Below are positions 1-5,654 of a stretch of DNA of 7,323 nucleotides, in pieces (within the stretch, counting starts at the first letter, position 1; each line of letters opens with the position of its first letter). Both the position numbers and the translations under genes were made by a program. The notes beneath the pieces were generated by a model. That model was not told the origin of the DNA, did no database searches, and worked only from the letters and a program-made list of their open reading frames with translations. The stretch lies in assembly GCA_009773075.1 (NCBI GenBank), contig WOUX01000084.1, positions 1 to 7,323 on the forward strand, read 5' to 3'. Source of the DNA: a bacterium. Lineage in GTDB: Bacteria; Desulfobacterota; UBA8473.

Positions 1-1099
1 ATATTTCTTTATCAAGCATCATTACCGGTCTGGGAAGGATAGGTTTAGCAGAAATAAAACTACCTTGTTGGTAAAAATTCAACATTTCTTTTTCCTGATA
101 ATACGGCGTTTTTGTCCGGTACTTTTCAACAAAATATTTTAACTTTATTCTTCCTGCAGATGGATTTTGTATACTTAAAGGACCGCCTATGCACCCCCAA
201 GTACAAGCCCGGAGTTCAAGAAAATCAACGTTTTTTAATTCGCCCCTTTCTACTTCTTCCAATACACTTGCCACATATTGAATACCGCAAACTGCTAAAA
301 CTGAACCATAATTCAATGCTTTAGCCTCTCCGGTAATGTAACCCCAAGACATTCCAATACCGGTTGCTCTTTGTAAATTCATACTTTTTTCTTTTTTATG
401 ATTTTTAGTTAATTGTTTGAGTATCTCTTTGTACACCAAAGATATATTAATAACCGCGTCAATGGCGGAAGTCTTTAAACCCATCGGTTGTTTTATCTCG
501 GTCACTCTAGCCGGACAAAGTGAAATAGCAAAAGCACCAATATCTTTATAAGGAATACCCTTTCTTTTTACGGCATCTTCCTTTGCTAACCTGGCAGATA
601 CTTCCCCGGGAGTTATGAAAGGTGAAACCTGGCTTAAAAGATCGGGAAACTTAATTTGCATCAAGCGTAAAACAACAGGACAGTATGAAGAAATAAGCGG
701 TTTTTTATACTTATTTGTACTTAAGTAATGACGGGTCATAAAAGATACTACTTCTTCTGCTAAGGCAACCTCAAAAACATCATCGAAACCTATGTTTAAA
801 AAAGCATCAAGAATGTTTTCAACGTTTTCCTCTTCTTTAAATTGGGCGTAAAGTGGAGGGCCTGGAAGAGCAATCTTATACTTAAATTCGGAAAGTTTGT
901 CGAATGTGTCGCTAACCGCAATTTTAGCGTTATAAGGACAAACTCGGATACATTCGCCACAATCAATGCAGCGTTCTCCTATTATTTTGGCTTTACCGCC
1001 GTGAACGCGAATAGCTTCTGTAGGGCACCTTTTAATGCAGTTTGTACATCCCGTACATTTTTCATAATCAAGGGTTATTGAATGAAAGTAACTAGACAT
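1..1099 (-). CDS. [FeFe]-hydrogenase-like iron-sulfur protein, probably sensory (3' end outside window)
   Basis: The frame is open from ATG 1099-1097 to the left edge, giving 366 visible codons with no stop, so the C-terminus is missing. AGGAG at 1106-1110, six bases upstream, supports the start. Residues 15-54 hold two [4Fe-4S] motifs: C15-x2-C18-x2-C21-x3-C25-P and C44-x2-C47-x2-C50-x3-C54-P. The [FeFe]-hydrogenase large-subunit domain follows, with all four H-cluster cysteine positions: SSYCP (C140), SLCPAR (C195) and E295-x3-C299-x3-C303 followed by IGG. In catalytic enzymes the first motif is TSCCP, and its first Cys relays protons (Cys299 in Clostridium CpI); here it is Tyr139. Known sensory relatives also lack that Cys, so hydrogen or redox sensing is more likely than fast turnover (inference). 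The gene lies downstream of an anti-sigma-type ATPase, separated by a foldback element. It is visibly more AT-rich than hydB. The family is clear; the role is uncertain. Confidence 0.88.
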   Translation of the reverse strand, partial: MSSYFHSITLDYEKCTGCTNCIKRCPTEAIRVHGGKAKIIGERCIDCGECIRVCPYNAKIAVSDTFDKLSEFKYKIALPGPPLYAQFKEEENVENILDAFLNIGFDDVFEVALAEEVVSFMTRHYLSTNKYKKPLISSYCPVVLRLMQIKFPDLLSQVSPFITPGEVSARLAKEDAVKRKGIPYKDIGAFAISLCPARVTEIKQPMGLKTSAIDAVINISLVYKEILKQLTKNHKKEKSMNLQRATGIGMSWGYITGEAKALNYGSVLAVCGIQYVASVLEEVERGELKNVDFLELRACTWGCIGGPLSIQNPSAGRIKLKYFVEKYRTKTPYYQEKEMLNFYQQGSFISAKPILPRPVMMLDKEI

Positions 1100-1105
1100 T
1101 AGTTA

Positions 1106-1110
1106 CTCCT
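1106..1110 (-). promoter_or_regulatory. Ribosome binding site of the [FeFe]-hydrogenase-like gene
   Basis: AGGAG on the minus strand lies six bases before ATG 1099. It fixes the start of a gene whose 3' end is not visible, and it shows that the gene has its own initiation signal downstream of the foldback element. Confidence 0.7.
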
Positions 1111-1130
1111 GCCTCAACTTATTTAATCTT

Positions 1131-1285
1131 GACGGCTTCGTAAAAAGTCCATCTGCGGCGTTCCGCTGCATCCTCAGTCATTGCAGCGTACAGGTAAGTA
1201 CGCTTCATTCCTTCGGATTTGCGCGCCTTGCATCTGGAGCTTTTTACTGTGCCGTCTGATTTTTGACTTTTTACAACTTCATCAA
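1131..1285. repeat. MITE/REP-like foldback element, copy 1
   Basis: This ~154-bp element closely matches 5655-5808. The ends are imperfect inverted repeats: the left end reads GGCTTCGTAAAAAGTC and the right end reads GACTTTTTACAACTTCATC. A central hairpin has GCGTAC (1186-1191) pairing with GTACGC (1198-1203). The arms between ends and centre are also roughly complementary, so the whole unit could fold into one long imperfect hairpin. It encodes nothing recognisable. Its right end overlaps the TGA of the ATPase gene at 1282-1284, and it separates that gene from the [FeFe]-like gene. It could act as an mRNA-processing or partial termination structure, or be a non-autonomous mobile element; no transposase is seen here. 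Confidence 0.8.
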
Positions 1286-1749
1286 TCTTTGGAAGACAAA
1301 TATACTATTGCTTCCAAAACCGTGCCTACTCCTACCTGAGACTTAATATTTAATTTACTGGAACATTGTTTAATATTGGGTAAACCCATTCCCGCTCCAA
1401 AGCCCATTTCCCGTATCTCATTGGTCGCGGTTGAGTATCCTTCCTTCATGGCCAGTTCTAAATCTGGAATCCCTATTCCTGTATCTTCTGTTAAGATAAC
1501 CACCTTATCGGGAACAATAATTACTTTAAGCTGTCCGTAGTTAGCGTGAATAATAACATTCATTACTGCTTCATAAACGATTATGGCTACGTTTCTGACT
1601 ACCTCTGTCTCTAAACCTAACTGTTGCAGTGTTTTTTTTACCTTTGAAGCTGCCTCCCCGGCTACATTGAAATCCTTTTCTGCTATTTTAAACTCTATAT
1701 TAAACTGCGGTTTACTTTCGCTTTCTAACTCTTTGTCCGGGCAATTCAT
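1282..1749 (-). CDS. Anti-sigma/RsbW-type histidine-kinase-like ATPase
   Basis: This 155-residue protein is essentially one GHKL ATPase domain. The N box is YEAVMNVIIHA (E60, N64), the G1 box is EDTGIGIP (D89), and the G2 box is GFGAGMGLPNI (116-126). No dimerisation/phosphoacceptor His domain or membrane segment is present, and the length fits small serine kinases of the RsbW/SpoIIAB type. An upstream in-frame ATG at 1770 exists, but I chose ATG 1749 because it overlaps the previous gene's TGA as ATGA, a classic translational-coupling arrangement. Related ATPases are found, as I recall, next to hydC/hydB and [FeFe]-hydrogenase-like genes in Thermotoga and anaerobic Firmicutes. A role relaying the state of the adjacent [FeFe]-like protein is plausible but inferred. 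The stop codon lies in the end of the foldback element. An alternative name would be a generic ATP-binding protein. Confidence 0.85.
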   Translation of the reverse strand: MNCPDKELESESKPQFNIEFKIAEKDFNVAGEAASKVKKTLQQLGLETEVVRNVAIIVYEAVMNVIIHANYGQLKVIIVPDKVVILTEDTGIGIPDLELAMKEGYSTATNEIREMGFGAGMGLPNIKQCSSKLNIKSQVGVGTVLEAIVYLSSKD

Positions 1750-1997
1750 TGAGTAGGATCCCTCATACATCCCTGAAGTCCATTTCGCGAAAAGTAAGCC
1801 ACCGCCTCACACTGCTCATTGAAAAGCCTCTTTAGATGTTTATAGGAATGGAGATCCTTAACTGCCGAATCATCAGAAAAGATGTCTATCAGGTATAGGA
1901 GGTCTCTGGCAAGATCATTGGGCCTCCGTTTTTTAGCCTCAGGAGGAAAGTAGTAGGTATCAAAGAGTGAAAGTCGAAGGCCTTTTTTACGAAACAT
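1746..1997 (-). CDS. Small conserved-looking protein of unknown function
   Basis: This ~83-residue charged protein (84 if the preceding ATG at 2000 is used) has no signal peptide or membrane segment. It contains a hydrophobic run (LARDLLYLIDIFSDD) followed by a basic, probably helical stretch (HSYKHLKRLFNEQ) and has only two cysteines, too few for a cluster motif. I do not recognise the family. It is likely a real gene: a perfect AAGGAGG Shine-Dalgarno lies at 2002-2008, and its TGA overlaps the ATPase start as ATGA, so the two are probably coupled. I prefer the second ATG (1997) because the first is only one base from the Shine-Dalgarno. It lies about 50 bp after the end of truncated hydC, where related clusters carry a small hypothetical gene. 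It could be a partner of the ATPase. Confidence 0.65.
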   Translation of the reverse strand: MFRKKGLRLSLFDTYYFPPEAKKRRPNDLARDLLYLIDIFSDDSAVKDLHSYKHLKRLFNEQCEAVAYFSRNGLQGCMRDPTQ

Positions 1998-2001
1998 CAT
2001 G

Positions 2002-2008
2002 CCTCCTT
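2002..2008 (-). promoter_or_regulatory. Strong Shine-Dalgarno (AAGGAGG) of the small unknown gene
   Basis: AAGGAGG on the minus strand is followed by C and then two consecutive ATG codons. Spacing favours the second ATG. It is the strongest ribosome-binding sequence I noticed in the window and is the main evidence that the small unknown gene is translated. Confidence 0.65.
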
Positions 2009-2051
2009 AAAATAAGGGTCTTCTTCTGATGTTTCTAATAGATTTTCACAA

Positions 2052-2327
2052 TCAGTGGCATCTTACAAGGGGTATATGTCTCCCCCTTGGAACCATTGTA
2101 AAAAAAGAATAGAATGTAACAACCCCGTAGACCTCGCTAAAAGGAATCCTGAGACCGATAGCGATTCTTCTCTGTATGGATTTAGGAAGGTATCCAATAG
2201 TCTCCTGTATCTCCTCCAGGACAGGGATCAGTGCCCCAGGTTTTCTAGCGTATCGCTCGATGATGGTATCCACAGAAGCCAGCTCTTCTGCAGAAAATTC
2301 CTGTTCCTCAACAATTTCTGACGTCAT
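2052..2327 (-). pseudogene. HydC/NuoE-type NAD-linked hydrogenase (diaphorase) subunit, 3'-truncated
   Basis: The preferred start ATG 2327 (MTSEIVEEQ) gives 91 residues. The helical N-terminal domain typical of NuoE/HydC is intact: RYARKPGALIPVLEEIQ, then IGYLPKSIQRRIAIGL and EVYGVVTFYSFFTMVPRGRH. Family members are about 150-170 residues and continue, right after the GRH position, into a thioredoxin-like domain with four Cys binding a [2Fe-2S] cluster. Here the reading stops seven residues later (IPLVRCH), with a single Cys, so the cluster domain is lost and I call it a pseudogene. A short product could still be made and might bind HydB. The upstream ATG at 2354 is less likely: no Shine-Dalgarno precedes it, its first codons lie in the 43-bp repeat, and GGTGGAG precedes ATG 2327. 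A sigma-54-like promoter lies about 80-100 bp upstream. Confidence 0.8.
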
Positions 2328-2337
2328 ATTCTCCACC

Positions 2338-2380
2338 ACTCGAACCCTTATCATCGATCAACTAATTTGGAAATGATCCT
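2338..2380. repeat. 43-bp dispersed repeat, copy 1 (upstream of truncated hydC)
   Basis: This segment matches 6901-6943 at 41 of 43 positions; the differences are at 2356 and 2372. On the minus strand it ends about ten bases before the preferred hydC start and contains ATGATAAGGGTTCGAGT. In this copy that ATG is open into hydC; in the other copy it closes after six codons. It probably forms part of the 5' untranslated leader. Confidence 0.8.
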
Positions 2381-2408
2381 ATTGTAAAATTCCTCTGTCT
2401 TTTTTAAA

Positions 2409-2424
2409 CTCAAGATTTGTGCCA
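2409..2424 (-). promoter_or_regulatory. Sigma-54-like -24/-12 promoter A (upstream of truncated hydC)
   Basis: The minus strand reads TGGCAC-AAATC-TTGAG. The -24 box matches the sigma-54 consensus exactly, and the spacing between the GG and the -12 G is the required ten bases. The -12 element has GA instead of GC. The element is preserved in the second leader copy. Transcription would start near 2399, giving a leader of about 70 nt before hydC. Activation would need an enhancer-binding protein, which is not encoded in the window. Confidence 0.6.
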
Positions 2425-2533
2425 AAAGTTAATACTGGTTGTCGGATAAAAAATAACTATTTGAAAAGACAGGGTAAATTATTCGCCAACCATGGGCAAG
2501 ATGAATAAGGGCTGAATGAAGAAAAGGCTTTTT

Positions 2534-2552
2534 TGTAAACACTCTGTTTACA
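2534..2552. promoter_or_regulatory. Perfect palindrome, candidate enhancer/activator site for promoter A
   Basis: TGTAAACA-CTC-TGTTTACA is a perfect 8-bp inverted repeat with a 3-bp spacer. It is centred about 120 bp upstream of the -24 element of promoter A, the usual distance for a sigma-54 activator site. In leader copy B only the right arm survives recognisably (ATTTACAG). It has no T-tract on the 3' side in the direction of the genes, so it is not a good terminator. The TAA that closes the flavoprotein remnant lies inside it. Confidence 0.5.
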
Positions 2553-2799
2553 GTATGTCAACTGGTGGCTTCCCCTTCAGCAATATATTCAAAAGCCCTC
2601 TCTTAGAGATTCTGGGGTTGTCCTCCTCAGCAGGGAAGGGGAAAACCGGCTGTTGGCCAATTGCAACGAGCACCTGATCCACATCCAGGGAAAACTCGGC
2701 TCCTGGTATAGGCAGAGGTCTTCTCCGTCCACCGGCATCAAACTCACCCAGAGACATCCTCTGGCAGATGACCTTCTGTACATGGCCAGGCTGAACACA
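2548..2799 (-). pseudogene. Fragment of a GltD/NfnL-type FAD/NAD(P)-dependent iron-sulfur flavoprotein
   Basis: This frame opens after a TAG at 2800-2802. The remnant carries VQKVICQRMSLGEFDAGGRR, then IPGAEFSLDVDQVLVAIGQ and finally DNPRISKRGLLN. These resemble the C-terminal part of the FAD/NAD(P) domain of glutamate-synthase small-subunit-like flavoproteins, including the AIGQ segment near the dinucleotide site. Such proteins are normally over 400 residues and end with a glycine/aspartate-rich FAD motif (roughly TxxxGVFAGGD). Both the N-terminal bulk and that end are missing here. The frame overlaps the 3' end of hydB, and no start signal is convincing. I read it as the remains of the gene that followed hydB, joined by deletion. 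Homology is assigned by motif only. Confidence 0.65.
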
Positions 2800-4516
2800 C
2801 TACGGCAGGGCAACGCTTTTCACGAATATGTGCCTCGTATTCGTCCCGAAAGTAACGGAGAGTAGAAAGCACAGTGTTGGGAGACGTCTGTCCCAGTCTG
2901 CACAGGGCTGTATTTTGAACAATAGAAGCCAATCGTTCAAGGGTCTCTATATCTCCCACCTCGCCTTTGCCCTCGCATATTCTGGTCAATATCTCCAGCA
3001 TCTTCTTTGTCCCCACCCGGCATGGTGTACATTTGCCACAGGACTCTTCCTGGCAGAATTCCATGAAGAATCTGGCCACATCTACTACACATTTATCTTC
3101 GTTCATAACGATCATGCCGCCAGAGCCAACGATTGCTCCAAGTTGGGTAATCGTTTCATAATCGACTGGAGCGTTCAAATGCTGGGCAGGTATACATCCT
3201 CCGGATGGTCCACCCAACTGAACAGCCTTGAACCTTTTTCCTTCGGAGATGCCCCCTCCTATATCATGGACGATAGTCCCTATGGACGTTCCCATGGGCA
3301 CTTCCACCAGTCCTACATTATTCACATCTCCTGTAAGGGCAAAGACCTTTGTCCCTTTACTTCTCAAGGTACCAAGACTGGCATACCACTTTCCGCCATT
3401 CAGTATTATCTGGGGTATACTTGCCAGGGTCTCTACGTTATTCAGAACCGTCGGTTTTTTCCACAGGCCCTGTATGGCAGGGAAGGGGGGTCTGGGCCTG
3501 GGCATCCCCCTCTTCCCCTCAATGGAGGTCATAAGCGCTGTTTCTTCTCCACATACAAATGCCCCCGCTCCACGGTAAACCTCCAGATCAAAACTAAACC
3601 CGGATCCAAGGACATCCTCTCCAAGGAGTCCGTATCCCCTTGCCTGATCAATGGCAAGGTTCAGCATCTTTACAGCAAGAGGGTATTCTGCGCGGCAATA
3701 AATATAGCCCTGTTTGGACCCGATGGCCTTAGCTGCTATAATCATCCCCTCAATGACTGAGTGGGGATCTGCCTCCAGGACACTTCGATCTATAAAGACA
3801 CCAGGGTCACCTTCATTAGCATTACAAATCACATATTTGATATCCCCGCTGGACCTCGCGCAAAACTCCCATTCTATACCGGTAGGAAACCCGGCGACTC
3901 CCCGACCTCTAATCCCTGACACCTTAACTTCCTTAATGATTTCATCAGAACTCATCTGATACAGGGCCCTGGCAGCCGCAAGATATCCATCCATGGCTAT
4001 GTATTCTTCGATCCTCTCTGCCTGGATCAGACCACGGTTCCTCATGACACGCAGTTCCTGCAAACCAAAGAATGGGATTTGTTGGATGGAAGGTATTGCT
4101 TCGGTTTCTGGAGATGGTCGACCTTCGAATGCTCTCTCCTTTTGTTCCCAACCTCTGGAGAATGCCCATTCCAGGATTACTTGCCCGCCCAATACGTGTT
4201 TTTGGAAGATTTGTCGTGCTTTTTCCTCGTCCATATCCGCATATTTTATAGACTCTTCACCGACACTCTCTACAGTAATTAGAGGCTCCCGATTGCATAT
4301 ACCAGCACAGCCAGATGTAGTTATGATAATATCAGTTCTCCCCGATAACCTGAGTTCTTCTTTGAAAACATTCAATACGTTCTCTGCGCCGGATGATATA
4401 CCACAAGTGCCCATATGGACTGTGATACGACAAGTGTATCCTGCGGGATCCAGTGTCCATAACCTGAGAACAGCCCCCTTTATCTTATAAAGGTCCTCTA
4501 TCTTTAGCCTTTGCAT
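2744..4516 (-). CDS. hydB: HydB/NuoF-type NADH-binding flavoprotein subunit, C-terminal ferredoxin domain lost
   Basis: This is a 590-residue diaphorase subunit that passes electrons between NAD(H), FMN and Fe-S clusters in NAD-linked or bifurcating [FeFe] hydrogenases. The N-terminal thioredoxin-like [2Fe-2S] domain has HMGTCG (C38) and SGCAGIC (C70, C74). The NuoF 51-kDa core has GRGVAGFPTG (204-213), NANEGDPGVF (232-241, FMN/NADH) and RGAGAFVCGEET (315-326). An SLBB region follows, then the [4Fe-4S] site C493-x2-C496-x2-C499 with C539 in ALCRLGQ. Full HydB continues after HIREKRCPA (C569) into a 2[4Fe-4S] ferredoxin domain; here only about 20 unrelated residues follow before TGA, beside a flavoprotein remnant. 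I chose ATG 4516 because AAGGAG lies seven bases upstream and MQRLKIEDLYKIK is a typical family start. A longer reading from GTG 4588 would include a hydC relic. The core looks functional, but electron exit through the lost domain is not possible. Confidence 0.88.
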   Translation of the reverse strand: MQRLKIEDLYKIKGAVLRLWTLDPAGYTCRITVHMGTCGISSGAENVLNVFKEELRLSGRTDIIITTSGCAGICNREPLITVESVGEESIKYADMDEEKARQIFQKHVLGGQVILEWAFSRGWEQKERAFEGRPSPETEAIPSIQQIPFFGLQELRVMRNRGLIQAERIEEYIAMDGYLAAARALYQMSSDEIIKEVKVSGIRGRGVAGFPTGIEWEFCARSSGDIKYVICNANEGDPGVFIDRSVLEADPHSVIEGMIIAAKAIGSKQGYIYCRAEYPLAVKMLNLAIDQARGYGLLGEDVLGSGFSFDLEVYRGAGAFVCGEETALMTSIEGKRGMPRPRPPFPAIQGLWKKPTVLNNVETLASIPQIILNGGKWYASLGTLRSKGTKVFALTGDVNNVGLVEVPMGTSIGTIVHDIGGGISEGKRFKAVQLGGPSGGCIPAQHLNAPVDYETITQLGAIVGSGGMIVMNEDKCVVDVARFFMEFCQEESCGKCTPCRVGTKKMLEILTRICEGKGEVGDIETLERLASIVQNTALCRLGQTSPNTVLSTLRYFRDEYEAHIREKRCPAVVCSAWPCTEGHLPEDVSG

Positions 4517-4523
4517 CAGCAGA

Positions 4524-4529
4524 CTCCTT
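4524..4529 (-). promoter_or_regulatory. Ribosome binding site that sets the hydB start
   Basis: AAGGAG on the minus strand lies seven bases before ATG 4516. It decides between that ATG and the in-frame GTG 72 bases upstream. It lies just past the surviving hydC homology, so hydB kept its native initiation region despite loss of the gene before it. Confidence 0.7.
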
Positions 4530-4534
4530 GTTTC

Positions 4535-4604
4535 TCTAGTAAGATACTCAATAGTCTCCGGTATCTCGACCAGCGCAGAGATCAGCACTCCAGGTTTTCT
4601 AATT
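4535..4604 (-). pseudogene. hydC/nuoE relic upstream of hydB
   Basis: About 20 codons read RKPGVLISALVEIPETIEYL, matching RKPGALIPVLEEIQETIGYL of the truncated hydC at 2052-2327; the DNA is also alike from TAGAAAACCTGG onward. A TAA lies directly upstream in this frame, and nothing resembling the hydC N-terminus precedes it. Downstream the similarity ends and the hydB Shine-Dalgarno follows. So the hydC that should precede hydB has been deleted to a stub, which remains in frame with hydB. Translation as part of hydB is unlikely. Confidence 0.7.
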
Positions 4605-4692
4605 TAATGTCCTTAAACCTAAGTACCGGGTCTAGAGAGGTATGACTATCTCTGGCTCTGACAACACTATTGATAAAACAAACCCTCTCTCT

Positions 4693-4832
4693 TTCAAATA
4701 CAAGAATTGTGCCAAAAGAGAAACGTATTTGACGAAAAAATAACCAGTTGAAAAGACAGCATAAATTATTCGCCAAACATAAGCAAGAAAAAAGGGCTGA
4801 ATGAAGAGATGGCTCCTTTCATTATTTACAGC
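4693..4832. repeat. Duplicated operon leader, copy B
   Basis: This is the counterpart of 2405-2553 and lies upstream of the hydC relic and hydB. It shares the sigma-54-like element and several conserved blocks. The far end is altered: the palindrome of copy A is reduced to one recognisable arm near 4822-4831. It starts about 40 bases after the stop of the frameshifted gene at 4873-5636, so it fills that intergenic gap. No coding potential is seen. Confidence 0.72.
4699..4714 (-). promoter_or_regulatory. Sigma-54-like -24/-12 promoter B (upstream of hydB)
   Basis: The minus strand reads TGGCAC-AATTC-TTGTA, with the exact -24 box and correct spacing; the -12 has GT instead of GC. Between the two leader copies the -24 box and the TTG are unchanged, while the five-base spacer differs at one position and the two bases after the TTG differ. 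Transcription would start near 4690, about 170 bases before the hydB ATG. Confidence 0.55.
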
Positions 4833-4872
4833 ATTTTTTAGAAACCGACAAGACAGTCGGGCAGAAGTATGT

Positions 4873-5636
4873 TTAACACTGAACATTGGGGAAAGTACAA
4901 ATTTTTCGAGGCTTATCAATCATTTTGTACATTTTTGGAGAAAACCATGCGCCTTCAAGTATTTCGTCATCAATATCATTGAGGATGCCATCGTGAATAG
5001 CCCAACTTCTCCCATAGATCGTTCTATGAAACCCTGCCTGTCGGAAAGGGGAAGAGCCGTTCAACTTATCATGGAGTATATTCCCGGGCTCAAAAAGTTC
5101 ATGGATGCGTTTCATCCTCAGAAACCCTTCAAAATAAGAAAAGCCATGCCTCTCATAACTAATGGCGTTATGATAGAAAAGAGCGTCCAGCACAATCGAC
5201 TTTATCCCCAAAATGCGGGCAAAGTGTTCCAGACAATTGATAAATTGGCCAGTTAACCCGAGTCCTCTTCGAACCTGGCCTGGGAATAGGCCAGCCTTCA
5301 GCGCTCCTATTTCTTCACTTATGTTCCGGGATGCCCGCCCAAAAAGAGTATCCTTTCCCATCATGTCAACGTCAGTGTCAAACCTCTCGGTATCAGGATT
5401 ATTGAGTACGATAAAATCGAGACAAAGCTGAGTTCGGTCTATGGTGTCAGATATCTGGCAAAAGAAGACGCAATCCTGATCTGAGATCAAAACCGGACCA
5501 GACGCTCCTCTCTTTCATTAATGAAAAGAACCGGGTTAATGCGATAACGATGAAATATTGAAGGTGGAACTACAATACGATACAGACCTTCTTTCTCAAC
5601 ATCTGATAGGTGACTTATCTTATATATCCAGGACAT
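4873..5636 (-). pseudogene. Conserved-looking protein of unknown function, interrupted by a frameshift
   Basis: Two adjoining frames make one protein. ATG 5636 opens 49 codons (MSWIYKISHLSDVEKEGLYR, on to ERLVRF) and stops at TGA 5489-5487. The reading continues one frame over as ISDQDCVFFCQISDT to the stop at 4873. The shift point is a run of four T (5489-5492); one extra T would join both parts into about 254 residues. The second part has soluble, mixed character with conserved-looking blocks: NPDTERFDTDVD, DTLFGRASRNISEE, YHNAISYERHGFSYFEGF and GRSWAIHDGIL. I do not recognise a named domain. The short segment before the shift may also be missing some residues. It lies between the DRTGG gene and leader B. 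The shift may be real decay or a homopolymer sequencing error. Confidence 0.7.
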
Positions 5637-5654
5637 ATTCCTACTTCAGGGATT

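Larger units (their letters stand above)
2405..2553. repeat. Duplicated operon leader, copy A
   Basis: This stretch resembles 4693-4832 along its whole length with small gaps. Well-conserved blocks include TTGTGCCAAAAG, TTGAAAAGACAG, TAAATTATTCGCCAA and GGGCTGAATGAAGA. Each copy precedes hydC sequence on the minus strand and contains a sigma-54-like promoter, so an operon-sized unit including its regulatory region appears to have been duplicated. No coding potential is seen. Confidence 0.75.

Noticed and set aside
842..1081. Plus-strand open frame opposite the [FeFe]-like ferredoxin domain
   Set aside because: The minus strand carries two perfect [4Fe-4S] motifs in an uninterrupted frame; the plus reading is a shadow.
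1131..1285. Foldback repeats as a CRISPR array or tRNA-like genes
   Set aside because: There are only two distant copies with no spacer array, and no cloverleaf with anticodon or CCA-type end.
2052..2354. Earlier ATG (2354) as the hydC start
   Set aside because: No Shine-Dalgarno precedes it, and the first codons lie in a 43-bp repeat that elsewhere ends in a stop after six codons.
2534..2552. Palindrome as a rho-independent terminator
   Set aside because: On the minus strand it is followed by A-rich, not T-rich, sequence, and the stem is A/T-rich; a protein-binding site fits better.
2744..2802. Programmed frameshift joining hydB to the flavoprotein
   Set aside because: No slippery heptamer or stimulatory hairpin is obvious, and the flavoprotein is truncated at both ends, so a fusion would not be functional.
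2589..2813. Another minus-strand frame at the hydB 3' end
   Set aside because: It is the third frame over the same DNA; the family-like motifs are in the other two frames.
2828..3760. Long plus-strand open frame (310 codons) opposite hydB
   Set aside because: It is antisense to a gene with clear NuoF motifs, its translation shows no recognisable domain, and no ribosome binding site stands out.
4801..5256. Plus-strand open frame (151 codons) opposite the frameshifted gene
   Set aside because: The minus-strand translation has conserved-looking blocks; the plus frame overlaps leader B and shows nothing recognisable.
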